Under the pieces are notes generated by a model that had not been told where the DNA came from, did not search any database, and saw only the letters and a list, made by a program, of their open reading frames with translations. Of a stretch of DNA of 64,000 bases, positions 40,421 to 48,930 are shown piece after piece. Source of the stretch: Microbacterium candidum (GTDB lineage Bacteria > Actinomycetota > Actinomycetes > Actinomycetales > Microbacteriaceae); assembly GCF_030315975.1 (NCBI RefSeq), contig NZ_JASXSZ010000001.1, positions 868,001 through 932,000 of the forward strand, read 5' to 3'. The position numbers and the translations under genes were made by a program. Numbering within the stretch: the first letter of the stretch is position 1; each line of letters opens with the position of its first letter.

Positions 40421-42326
40421 ATGAAGACGAAGATCCTTGCCCTGATCGGATCGGCGGCGCTCGTCGCGCCGCTCGCCGTGGGCACTGCAGGCGGAGCAGC
40501 GTACGCCGCCACGGAAGAGAATCCGCCGGTCCGCATGGAGGACGGAGTCACCGCGCCCCTGTACGACTACGCGGGTGCGATCCGCGAGACCGTGTGGGTG
40601 GATGCCCCCGACCTCAACGGCGACGGCCAGCGCGAGCGCATCGTGACCGACATCATCCGACCGCGTGAGCTCGACGGCAACGCGAAGGTGCCCGTCATCA
40701 TGGATGCGAGCCCCTACTACCTGAGCCTCGGTCGCGGCAACGAGTCGGAGCTCAAGAAGTACGACGCCGACGGCAACATCAGCCAGATGCCGCTCTACTA
40801 CGACAACTACTTCGTGCCCCGCGGCTACGCGTACGTGGGTGTCGACATGGCGGGCACCGCGCGCTCGACCGGCTGCGTCGATGAGGGCGGACTCTCGGAT
40901 GTCGAGTCGGTGAAGGCCGTCGTCGAGTGGCTGAACGGCAACGCCACGGGCTACGACGCCGCCGGCAACGTCGTGAAGGCCGACTGGACCAACGGCAAGA
41001 CCGGCATGATCGGCAAGTCGTACGACGGCACGCTCGCCAACGGCGTCGCCGCGACGGGCGTGGAGGGCCTGAAGACCATCGTGCCGATCAGCGCGATCAG
41101 CTCCTGGTACGACTACAACCGGTGGCAGGGGGCCGTGAAGTCCACCCACTACGCATCCAGCCTGTCGCGCACCGTCGCCGGAGGCCGCACCATCCCGACG
41201 GACTGCTCCGCCACCCTCAACCGGATGAACGCGGAGGATGGGGATGCCACGGGCGCGTACAACGCCTTCTGGGCGGAGCGCGACTATCGCCAGGGATCCG
41301 TCTACGACGTGAGCAAGGTCAAGGCCAGCGTGTTCGTCGTGCACGGCCTGCAGGACAACAACGTCAAGACGATGAACGCATCCACCTGGTGGGAAGACCT
41401 CGGGAAGGTCGGCGTCAAGCGCAAGATGTGGCTGAGCCGCCTCGGCCACGTCGACCCGTTCGACTACAGCCGCGAGCTCTGGGTGAAGACCCTGAACCGC
41501 TGGTTCGACTCCGAGCTGATGGGCATCAAGAACGGCATCGACTCCGAGCCCGCCGTCAGCGTCGAGGTCGCCCCGAACCGCTGGGAGCAGTCCAAGACCT
41601 GGCCGATCGCCTCGGCCCCGGACGATGCAGCTGCACCCGAACGCCGAAGGCACGATGATGCTCGGCAACGCCGCTCAGGGCACGGTCTCGTACGTCAACA
41701 CCGGCCGGGTGTCGGAGTCGGCGGCGGTTTCGCTGGCCGACAACCCCAACCGCCTGCTGTGGACGACGGGCACCACCAAGCACGAGGTCCGGATCTCCGG
41801 CACGCCGACGGTCGATCTCGCGGTCAACGACTCGGCCGCGGTAGGCCAGGTCTCGGTGATGCTGGTCGACTACGGCACGATGGACCGTGTCTCCGCCAGC
41901 GGTGACGGCGCGATGAACCTGGCGACCTCGTCGTGCTGGGGAGCAGCCAGCGCGACCGATGATGCCTGCTACATCGACGTCACCCGCCGCATCCAGAACA
42001 GCGCGCTGCAGATCCTGGCGCGCGGCTGGCACCGTCTCGACGGCGCCGGCGACCACACCGTCACCGTCGAACTGGCCGCGAACGACGTGGTCGTCCCGGC
42101 CGGGCACCAGCTCGGACTCGTGATCACCGGCGCCAACAACGGCGTGATCATGCCCGACACCGCCCGCAACCCGTACACGGTCGACCTGGCGCGCACGACG
42201 CTCAACCTGCCTGTGTCCGGTCCGATGGCCGGCTTCGGCCCCGGTGCGCTGCAGGTCAAGGACACCGAGAACCTGGCGGAGGGAACTCTGCCGACGTTCA
42301 CGGCGTTCCAGATCCCGGGGCGCTGA
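40421..42326 (+). pseudogene. Secreted Xaa-Pro dipeptidyl-peptidase, interrupted by a frameshift
   Basis: The first frame encodes a signal peptide (cleavage after AYA at residue 29) and an S15-type alpha/beta hydrolase domain with S200 in GKSYDG, D312 in GLQDNN and H343 in LGHVDP. Near residue 401 (about 41,620) the frame changes by +1; the C-terminal beta-sandwich continues in a different frame as LHPNAEGTMMLGNAAQ through to ALQVKDTENLAEG and ends at 42326. The first frame alone would add junk and stop at 41905. Either one base has been inserted or there is a sequencing error. If real, the truncated enzyme still has its catalytic triad but not the C-terminal domain. The enzyme removes Xaa-Pro dipeptides outside the cell. 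Confidence 0.8.
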
Positions 42327-42421
42327 CCCGCCCCCTTTTGAGCGCGGTCCCTTCCCGAGGATTCGGGGAGGGGCCGCGTTGGGTCTGGTAGAGCGAGACC
42401 GGCGGGGTTACGATCGCGCGC

Positions 42422-42628
42422 ATGAGGATGCGGATGCTGTTGCTCATCGCCGCGTCGGTGCTGCTTCTCGTGGGCACGGTGCTCGTGTTCGTCGCGTTCG
42501 ATGCGCACTCCCATTCGGCGAGCGACACGATCCGGCCGTTCGTCATCACGATCGTGCCGATCTGGGCGGCGTTCAGTCTTGCGGTGTGGGCGGGGAGTGC
42601 CGGCGCGCGACGGCGCGATCGGGAGTAG
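42422..42628 (+). CDS. Small two-helix membrane protein
   Basis: A 68-aa protein: MRMRM followed by a hydrophobic helix (LLLIAASVLLLVGTVLVFVAF), a short polar loop with HSHSASDT, a second helix (FVITIVPIWAAFSLAVWAG) and a basic tail ARRRDRE. No family is recognised. Charge distribution suggests both ends inside. GC-rich codon use matches neighbours. It lies alone 95 bases beyond the peptidase gene. Confidence 0.5.
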   Translation: MRMRMLLLIAASVLLLVGTVLVFVAFDAHSHSASDTIRPFVITIVPIWAAFSLAVWAGSAGARRRDRE

Positions 42629-42735
42629 GCGCACCACCCGGGCAGTCACAAGTCGATGTCGCGGGGAAGTGATCGTCGTGGCAGCTCGAGGTCGACCGCG
42701 TGCGCGTGCGCTGCCTCGAGCCGGCTCTCAGACGC

Positions 42736-42876
42736 GCTGAGTTCCCAGAGCGCGGACACAGGTAGGCCAGAGCCGGTCTCCGAAAGCCGCGCCCTGTCAG
42801 CTCGTCTTACGCGCCAAGTCGTAGGTTCGCAGAACTCAGCTCGTCGGTTTGCCGGACTCGACTCGTAGGTTCGCAG
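42736..42876. repeat. Complex repeat in a gene-free stretch
   Basis: Two imperfect direct units contain TCAGCTCGTC and, 14 of 14 identical, TCGTAGGTTCGCAG (42819-42832 and 42863-42876). GCTGAGTTC at 42736-42744 is the exact inverse of GAACTCAGC at 42832-42840. No gene is visible between 42629 and 42963. Confidence 0.7.
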
Positions 42877-42963
42877 CTCTTGACGCGGGGGATCGCGAGT
42901 GCGAGGACGAAGTCGAATGGCTGCGGCTTCCGCCGGCGCATCCTGTCTTGTCAGACTGGGGGC

Positions 42964-43848
42964 GTGATCAACGACGTCTCATTCCCCGGTGCTGCGGACA
43001 CGATCCGCGGGCGCCTGTACACCCACGACGAACCGCGACCGGCGGTCGTCATGGCGCACGGATTCTCCTGCACCGCATTCGGTATGACGGCCGACATATA
43101 CGCAGCCGCGTTCCATGAGGCAGGCTTCGCGGTGCTGCTGTTCGACCATGAAGGCTTCGGGGTCAGCGACGGCCCGCGTGGCGTGATCAATCGGTGGATG
43201 CAGCTGCGGGGATATGAGCAGGCGGTCGCGTTCGCGCGGGCGCATCCTTCCGTGTCGACTGTCGCGCTGTGGGGGGACAGCTTCAGCGGCGCAGTGGCGA
43301 TCGCGCTCGCGGCGTTCGATCCGTCCATCGCGGCGCTCGTCGTGCAGGTACCGGCGAGCGGGACGACGTACGGATCGCCCGACGAGGGCGGGCAGTTCGA
43401 GGCGCTGCGGGAGTTCGCCCGAGATGCAGATATCGGAGCCTCGCGAGTGGGGGATCCGCATCCTGTCGTCGCTCTTTCGCCAGAGGATGTGGAGCCGTTG
43501 CTGACCGATCCGTCAGCGGTCGCGTGGTTCGGCGAATACGGGATGCGGCCCGGCTCGACCTGGCGCAACGAGGCGCGCATGGGGTCGCTGCGCGCGCCGG
43601 CTCCGTTCACCATGAGCATTCTTGCGCCGCGCGTGGCGTGTCCGTCACTGTGGGTCGTCGCGGATGACGACGTGATGCCGGGGGCGGAGCCCTTTGTATC
43701 TCGGGAGGCAGCTGCGGCGGCGGGCGGCGAGTTGATGCGGATCGAGGGCGGGCACTTCGGGCTGCTGTGGGAGGAGTCGCCGCTGCTCGAGAGGGTTGTC
43801 GATGCGGAGGTCGAGTTCTTGCGGCGGGTGCTGCTTCCGGCTCGTTGA
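42964..43848 (+). CDS. Alpha/beta hydrolase
   Basis: A 294-aa hydrolase of the YcjY/DUF1100-like alpha/beta type. The oxyanion HGF is in VMAHGFSCT, DHEGFGVSDGPRG follows strand 4, the nucleophile elbow is WGDSFSG with S106, the acid is in VVADDDVMPG and the His in IEGGHFGLLWE. The elbow departs slightly from strict GxSxG. Substrate unknown, cytoplasmic. GTG 42964 is preceded by TGGGGGC; longer in-frame starts run into the repeat region. Long, repeat-filled spacers isolate it on both sides. Confidence 0.8.
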   Translation: MINDVSFPGAADTIRGRLYTHDEPRPAVVMAHGFSCTAFGMTADIYAAAFHEAGFAVLLFDHEGFGVSDGPRGVINRWMQLRGYEQAVAFARAHPSVSTVALWGDSFSGAVAIALAAFDPSIAALVVQVPASGTTYGSPDEGGQFEALREFARDADIGASRVGDPHPVVALSPEDVEPLLTDPSAVAWFGEYGMRPGSTWRNEARMGSLRAPAPFTMSILAPRVACPSLWVVADDDVMPGAEPFVSREAAAAAGGELMRIEGGHFGLLWEESPLLERVVDAEVEFLRRVLLPAR

Positions 43849-43866
43849 TGAACGACCGAGTCTCCG

Positions 43867-44200
43867 GTCGTTGAGCGAGGGAGCGCCAGCGACCGAGACG
43901 AAACGCGCTGAGCCGGTCTCAGCGTTTCGACTCGCTTCGCTCGCTCAACGAACGGCAAGGGTAAACACCGAGCGGACAGTAGCGCGTTTCGACTCGCTTC
44001 GCTCGCTCAACGACCGGGGGGAGTGCGCGCGGCGCCCATCCGCCACCGGTCGTTGAGCGAGGGAGCGCCAGCGACCGAGACGAAACGCGATGAACGTTCT
44101 CACTGCGTTTCGACTCGCTTCGCTCGCTCAACGACCGCGGAGTGCAATGAACGTCGGAGAGCCAGCGCGTTTCGTCTCGCTTCGCTCGCTCAACGAGCGG
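43867..44200. repeat. Dense array of GGTCGTTGAGCGAG-type repeats
   Basis: About seven units alternate direct (GGTCGTTGAGCGAGGGAGCG) and inverted (TTTCGACTCGCTTCGCTCGC) with irregular 10-40 base spacers, covering the whole 358-base gap before the APC permease. Irregular spacing and alternating orientation exclude a CRISPR array. Confidence 0.9.
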
Positions 44201-44206
44201 CGTGAA

Positions 44207-45730
44207 TCAATGACCCGAAGTGGAGGAGCTGTCGCCGGCGGGCTCGGGCGAAGCATCCGTCGCCTCGTCTGAATAGCCCGCGATCGCGTCGTCGTTGTGG
44301 TGCACGTGGGGGATGGGCGTGCCCTCCTCGGCGAGGACCTCCTCCTCCATCTTCATCGTGAGCGGCCGCTTGAAGAAGCGCGTCAGGTAGACGAGCAGGA
44401 AGACGCCGATGACGAGCCAGACCGCGCCCGCGATGAGGGCGTCGGCGCTGAGGTTGATCCACAGCAGGATCGTGAGGCCGAGGCCGACCGCGGGGAGGAT
44501 GACGTTCCGCAGCACCTGCACGAAGGTCTTGACCTCCTTGCGCCGGATCGCGAAGTACACGATGACGGTGAGGTTCACGAAGCTGAACGCGATCAGCGCG
44601 CCGAAGTTGATGAGCGAGTACGCCGTATCGAGCGCCATCGGGATCGCGAGCAGCGACACGAACCCGACGAGGATCACCGCGTTCGTCGGCGTGAAGAACC
44701 GTGGGTGGATGTAGGAGAGGAAGCGCGAGACCGGGCCCTTGCCGTTGCGGCCCATCACGTAGATCATTCGCGACACGCTCGCGTGCGACGACAGGCTGGA
44801 TGCGACCATCGCGCCCATGGATGCGGCGGTGAAGAAGATCTTGAACCACGTGCCGCCCACCGCGAACGCCATCGGCGGCAGGGTCGAGTCGCTGATGAGC
44901 TTGTCGGCATTCAGGCCCGGGTTGGAGTGCAGGATGTCGGTGTAGTTCGGGAACACGGACTGCGAGAACCACGCGCCGAGGAAGAAGATCGCGCCGCCGA
45001 TCAGCAGAGCGACGACGATCGCCTTCGGGACGGTGTTCGGTGACTTGGCCTCCTCCGAGTACATCGTGATGGCGTCGAATCCGATGAAGGAGAAGCACAC
45101 GATCGTCGCGGCGGTGAGCAGGTTGGTGAGCTCGACCGGGCTGTGGAAGAGCGGCTTGATCGACCACGGGGTTCCGTTGCCGACGCCCTGCGTGAGCTGG
45201 ACCCACGCGAGGACGCAGAAGGTCAGGATGGCGACCGACTGGAAGACGACGAGCACGAGGTTGATGTTCGACGTGCCCTTCATGCTCCAGAAGTTCAGCG
45301 CGGTGATGAAGGCGACGTAGACGACGACGAAGATCCACACCGGCGCATCCGGGAAGAACGACTCGAAGTAGTTCTTGCCGATGAGGGCGTTCACCATCGG
45401 CAGGAGAAGGTAGTCGAGCAGCGACGACCAGCCCACGACGAACCCGACGTTCGGGTGGATCGTCTCCGACGCGTAGGTGTACGCCGACCCCGCGGAGGGG
45501 AAGACGCGGGTCATCCGGCCGTAGCTGATCGCGGTGAACAGCATCACGACGAGCGCCACGATGTACGCGAGCGGGACGAGGTTGTTCGACTCCTGCGCGA
45601 CGCCGCCGAACGTGTCGAAGACGGTCGTCGGGGTCATGTAGCCGAGGCCGAGCCCGACGATGGACCACAGGCCGAGCTGCCGGGCGAGATGCGCTCGCTT
45701 CGTATTCTGCGCTGCCGCGGTCTGGGTCAT
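44207..45730 (-). CDS. APC-family amino acid/polyamine permease
   Basis: A 507-aa transporter with twelve membrane segments. GLWSIVGLGLGYMTPTTVFDTFG, GRMTRVFPSAGSAYTYASETIHPNVGFVVGWSSLLDY and FSFIGFDAITMYSEEAK are typical of the amino acid-polyamine-organocation superfamily, closest in style to putrescine importers such as PuuP. The last 50 residues are an acidic cytoplasmic tail with HVHHNDD. ATG 45730 is the first codon; the upstream frame is unrelated. No catabolic partner is adjacent, but amine-oxidising genes lie 9 kb to the right. Confidence 0.85.
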   Translation of the reverse strand: MTQTAAAQNTKRAHLARQLGLWSIVGLGLGYMTPTTVFDTFGGVAQESNNLVPLAYIVALVVMLFTAISYGRMTRVFPSAGSAYTYASETIHPNVGFVVGWSSLLDYLLLPMVNALIGKNYFESFFPDAPVWIFVVVYVAFITALNFWSMKGTSNINLVLVVFQSVAILTFCVLAWVQLTQGVGNGTPWSIKPLFHSPVELTNLLTAATIVCFSFIGFDAITMYSEEAKSPNTVPKAIVVALLIGGAIFFLGAWFSQSVFPNYTDILHSNPGLNADKLISDSTLPPMAFAVGGTWFKIFFTAASMGAMVASSLSSHASVSRMIYVMGRNGKGPVSRFLSYIHPRFFTPTNAVILVGFVSLLAIPMALDTAYSLINFGALIAFSFVNLTVIVYFAIRRKEVKTFVQVLRNVILPAVGLGLTILLWINLSADALIAGAVWLVIGVFLLVYLTRFFKRPLTMKMEEEVLAEEGTPIPHVHHNDDAIAGYSDEATDASPEPAGDSSSTSGH

Positions 45731-45853
45731 GTCTGGTCCGCCTTCGCACTGTCCTCAGGCACGCGCCGATGAACGTGCCGCCAAGCCAGGGTATTGCAGG
45801 AGGCATGGCCACGTCGGCCAGTGCGTGTCCCGTGGATCGCCGACACGTACACC

Positions 45854-45880
45854 GATAACGTCGATAACGTCGAGAACGTC
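45854..45880 (+). repeat. Three 9-bp tandem units before the universal stress gene
   Basis: GATAACGTC, GATAACGTC and GAGAACGTC in tandem, 50 bases before the start codon. Could be a multi-site operator or slippage product. Confidence 0.6.
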
Positions 45881-45929
45881 GAACACAGCGGCCCGCCCGC
45901 TTCGGCCCGGATCAGGAGGAGGCTCGCCC

Positions 45930-46802
45930 GTGAGCGGTCGGATCGTCGTCGGATACACGGCAACCAAGGGCGGGAAGGATGCCGTCGCCCTGGCATCCCG
46001 TCTCGCTCGGAACACGGGCGCCTCGCTCGATCTCGTCCTCGTTCTGCCCACCGACGCCGGCACGCTCGTGCCCCCGGACGCCGGTTTCGACGGCTACCTC
46101 GTCGACCAGGCCCAGCGCTGGCTCGACCGTGCCGCCGCCCGCGTGCCGGAAGGGATCGAGAGCCGGCAGCACGTCCGCTGGGCGGAGTCTTTCGCGGAGG
46201 GACTCATCGGCGTCGCCGACGAGCTCGAGGCCGACGTCATCGTGATCGGCCCGGCCAACGGCGCGAAGCGGAGCCATCACCGCCTCGGCTCCACGGCGAC
46301 CGAACTGCTGCATTCGTCGGACGTGCCGGTCGTGCTCGCGCCCGGTGGAGAGCGCAAGACGGATGCGGCGGCCCCCATCCCGCGCTTGACGGTCGCCATC
46401 GGCACGCGCCCCGGCGCCGAGGCGCTCATCGAGACCACGACGTCTTTGGCGCGTGTGCTGAACGTGCCGGTACGGCTCGTCTCGCTCGTCACCGTCGACC
46501 TTCCTTCGACCCTCGACACCGGCGTGGTCCGCGTCGCCGGTGCCGCCCACGCCGACGACGTGCTCGGCCGGGTGCGCGCCGCGCTCCCCGAGATGAGCGA
46601 GGTCGACGTCCTGGTGGGCCGCGGCGACAGCATCGAAGAGGCCGTCCGGAACCTCGAGTGGCTCCCGGGCGAGCTCGTGCTCGTGGGATCCAGCCGTCTC
46701 GCCCAGCCGCGCCGGCTCTTCCTCGGCTCGACCGCGGAGAAGATGCTCCGCGAGCTGTCGGTGCCGATGGTCGTTGTGCCCCGCGGGGCCGCTGCTTCCT
46801 GA
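45930..46802 (+). CDS. Tandem-domain universal stress protein
   Basis: A 290-aa protein with two Usp domains (about 1-145 and 150-290). Each ends in an ATP-binding G-2x-G-9x-G(S/T)-like motif: VIGPANGAKRSHHRLGST and VGSSRLAQPRRLFLGST. Tandem Usp proteins in actinobacteria bind ATP and accumulate in hypoxia or stationary phase. GTG 45930 has AGGAGGAGG upstream. A 9-bp tandem repeat lies in its leader, and repeats follow. Confidence 0.87.
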   Translation: MSGRIVVGYTATKGGKDAVALASRLARNTGASLDLVLVLPTDAGTLVPPDAGFDGYLVDQAQRWLDRAAARVPEGIESRQHVRWAESFAEGLIGVADELEADVIVIGPANGAKRSHHRLGSTATELLHSSDVPVVLAPGGERKTDAAAPIPRLTVAIGTRPGAEALIETTTSLARVLNVPVRLVSLVTVDLPSTLDTGVVRVAGAAHADDVLGRVRAALPEMSEVDVLVGRGDSIEEAVRNLEWLPGELVLVGSSRLAQPRRLFLGSTAEKMLRELSVPMVVVPRGAAAS

Positions 46803-46806
46803 CGGC

Positions 46807-47110
46807 CCGCTCAACGACCCGCGGAGGAATAGGCGCTCCCGGTCGTTGAGCGAGGGAGCGCCAGCGACCGAGACGAAACGCAGTGAGCCGGCGTCACCGC
46901 GTTTCGACTCGCTCCGCTCGCTCAACGACCCGCAAGGGGAGTAGGCGCTCCCGGTCGTTGAGCGAGGGAGCGCCAGCGACCGAGACGAACGCAGCGAGCC
47001 GACCTCACCGCGTTTCGACTCGCTCCGCTCGCTCAACGACCCGCAAGGGGAGTAGGCGTTCCCGGTCGTTGAGCGAGGGAGCGCCAGCGACCGAGACGAA
47101 ACGCAGCGAG
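46807..47110. repeat. Dense array of GGTCGTTGAGCGAG-type repeats
   Basis: Three near-identical blocks, each a direct unit (GGTCGTTGAGCGAGGGAGCG and onward) followed by an inverted unit and the spacer CCGCAAGGGGAGTAGGCG or close variants. Period is about 105 bases. The block similarity suggests recent tandem duplication. Confidence 0.9.
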
Positions 47111-47246
47111 CCGGCGTCGGCGGCGGGGAGCCGCATCCATCCGGTCCATAACGAGTGTCGAGCGGGCTCACAGTATTAGCGATTCGCGCCCACCTCTCCT
47201 TCCTGGTGAGAAGGCCGCAGGGGGCGGCCTATGGGAGGAGCAGGCG

Positions 47247-47705
47247 ATGTTCGGTTACGACCAAGACATCGTGGGTCCCGTGCCGTGGGCGGAGCTGATC
47301 CGCGCGCGTACGGCTGACCAGGTGCAACGCGCTGTGCTCGTGGCGGTGAGCCGCGGGGCTGCGCGCATCGGCGTAGCGCCTGTCCGAGCCGAGCTTCAGC
47401 GCGCCGCCGGCGCGGCGATGGCTCGCCTCGAGCTCGGCGGCCGCGAGGCCGGCGGGCAGGAGATGGCAGGGGCGGAGCTGTTGGGCCTCGCCGCCGACTA
47501 CGAGGGCACGTGCCCGCCGACGATCGACGAGATCATCGCGGCGATTCTCCGCCACCACGGATACCCGCCTCCCCCACCGCCGCCCGAGTGGCTGACGGCC
47601 GAGGAGGTCTCGATGGTCGCGGCGATGAGCCGGTTCGCCGACGCCGCGGGTCTGAAGGGCGTCGCGGAGGTCGCGCGCGGGGCGGTCGAGAACTCGGCGG
47701 GGTAG
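47247..47705 (+). CDS. Unknown protein with a poly-proline segment
   Basis: A 152-aa soluble protein with a strong ribosome site (GGGAGGAGC) eight bases before ATG 47247. I do not recognise a family. It is mainly helical and Ala-rich (RTADQVQRAVLVAVSRGAARIG), with a PPPPPPPEW run near residue 110 followed by a helical C-terminus. No signal peptide. A clear hairpin terminator follows 19 bases after the stop, so it is a monocistronic unit. Confidence 0.6.
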   Translation: MFGYDQDIVGPVPWAELIRARTADQVQRAVLVAVSRGAARIGVAPVRAELQRAAGAAMARLELGGREAGGQEMAGAELLGLAADYEGTCPPTIDEIIAAILRHHGYPPPPPPPEWLTAEEVSMVAAMSRFADAAGLKGVAEVARGAVENSAG

Positions 47706-47723
47706 GCCGCGGGTTCGGGGGAT

Positions 47724-47754
47724 GGATGCCGCGGGCGGGGGGCCCGCGGCATCC
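47724..47754 (+). terminator. Hairpin terminator
   Basis: GGATGCCGCGGGC and its complement form a perfect 13-bp stem around five G, 19 bases after the unknown gene. Confidence 0.75.
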
Positions 47755-47840
47755 ACTCTGTTCAGGCTGACGGTCTGCCTGGATGATGTCGGCTGCGGCG
47801 GCTACGCTCGGCGTTGCCGGGTCGGCAGTGTCGCCGACTC

Positions 47841-47867
47841 TGTCGGCCTTGTCGGCCTTGTCGGCCT
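47841..47867 (+). repeat. Three perfect 9-bp tandem units before the aldolase
   Basis: TGTCGGCCT three times, ending just before the GGAAGG ribosome site of the next gene. Confidence 0.7.
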
Positions 47868-47882
47868 CAGGAAGGTGGTCCG

Positions 47883-48770
47883 ATGACGGATCTCGAGCAG
47901 CTCAGCCGATTCACGACCGGTCGCGGGTTCGTCGCGGCGCTCGACCAGAGCGGGGGCAGCAGTCCCGGCGCGCTTCGCGCCTATGGCGTGGACCCTGCGC
48001 AGTACGCGACGGAGGCCGAGATGTTCGACCTCATCCAGGCCATGCGCGCACGGGTCATCTCGAATCCGGCGTTCGGCTCCGACCGCATCATCGGGACGAT
48101 CCTCTTCACCGGCACCCTTGACCGCACGATCGACGGCCGCAGCGTCGCCGACTACCTGTGGCAGGTCAAGGGCGTCGTGCCCTTCCTCAAGATCGACGCC
48201 GGACTCGAGGATACGGCGGACGGCGTGCAGCTCATGCGCGACGCGCCCTCGGTCGGCGAGGCGGTGAAGCGCGGCCAGGATGCGGACGTCTTCGGGACGA
48301 AGGCGCGGTCGGTGATCCACGCCGCCGATCCGGTCGGCATCGCGCGCATCGTCGATCAGCAGTTCGCCCTCGCGGAGCGCGTGCTGGATGCGGGACTCCT
48401 CCCGATCATGGAGCCCGAGGTCGACATCACCATCCCCGATCGGGCGGCGGCCGAGAGTCTGCTCAAGGAGGCGATCCTCGCTCGGCTCGACGGGCTGGGC
48501 GAGCGGCAGGTCGCCGTGAAGGTCTCGATCCCGGTCGTCGACGACTTCTACGCCGACCTCATCGCACATCCGCGGATCGCACGGGTCGTCGCGCTGTCCG
48601 GCGGCTACACGCAGGCCGAGGCCATCGACCACCTCGCGCGGAACCACGGGCTCATCGCGAGCTTCAGCCGGGCGCTTCTCGAAGGGCTGCGCGCCGACCA
48701 GAGCGACGAGGAGTTCGGGGAGGTGCTCGCCGCATCCATCGACGCCATCTACCGGGCGTCCGTGACCTGA
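47883..48770 (+). CDS. Class I fructose-bisphosphate aldolase
   Basis: A 295-aa class I aldolase of the short bacterial type. It starts GRGFVAALDQSGGSSPGALR, the substrate-phosphate site, and continues with VPFLKIDAGLE, FGTKARSV, LLPIMEPEVDI and VALSGGYTQ. It uses a Schiff-base lysine and cleaves fructose-1,6-bisphosphate to dihydroxyacetone phosphate and glyceraldehyde-3-phosphate. Actinobacteria often carry this beside a class II enzyme. ATG 47883 follows GGAAGG. It is monocistronic. Confidence 0.9.
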   Translation: MTDLEQLSRFTTGRGFVAALDQSGGSSPGALRAYGVDPAQYATEAEMFDLIQAMRARVISNPAFGSDRIIGTILFTGTLDRTIDGRSVADYLWQVKGVVPFLKIDAGLEDTADGVQLMRDAPSVGEAVKRGQDADVFGTKARSVIHAADPVGIARIVDQQFALAERVLDAGLLPIMEPEVDITIPDRAAAESLLKEAILARLDGLGERQVAVKVSIPVVDDFYADLIAHPRIARVVALSGGYTQAEAIDHLARNHGLIASFSRALLEGLRADQSDEEFGEVLAASIDAIYRASVT

Positions 48771-48783
48771 GCGCGCTGTCGCG

Positions 48784-48870
48784 CGGTCGTTGAGCGAGCG
48801 AGGAACGAGCGTGACGAAACGCGCTGGGGTCTGCTCGGTGCGTTTCGTCTCGCTTCGCTCGCTCAACGAC
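48784..48870. repeat. Inverted pair of GGTCGTTGAGCGAG-type repeats
   Basis: One direct and one inverted unit facing each other across about 20 bases after the aldolase gene. Confidence 0.85.
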
Positions 48871-48898
48871 CCGCGAAATGTGGGTCGGCGAAACGGAG

Positions 48899-48928
48899 GG
48901 ATGCCGCGGGCACGGGCCCGCGGCATCC
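48899..48928. terminator. Hairpin terminator between fba and rtcB
   Basis: GGATGCCGCGGGC and complement, 13 bp, loop ACGG, three bases beyond the rtcB stop on the minus strand. It may also serve the convergent aldolase gene. Confidence 0.75.
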
Positions 48929-48930
48929 AC

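Noticed and set aside
43867..44200. Possible CRISPR array in the dense repeats
   Set aside because: Units alternate in orientation, spacers are short and irregular, and no cas genes are present.
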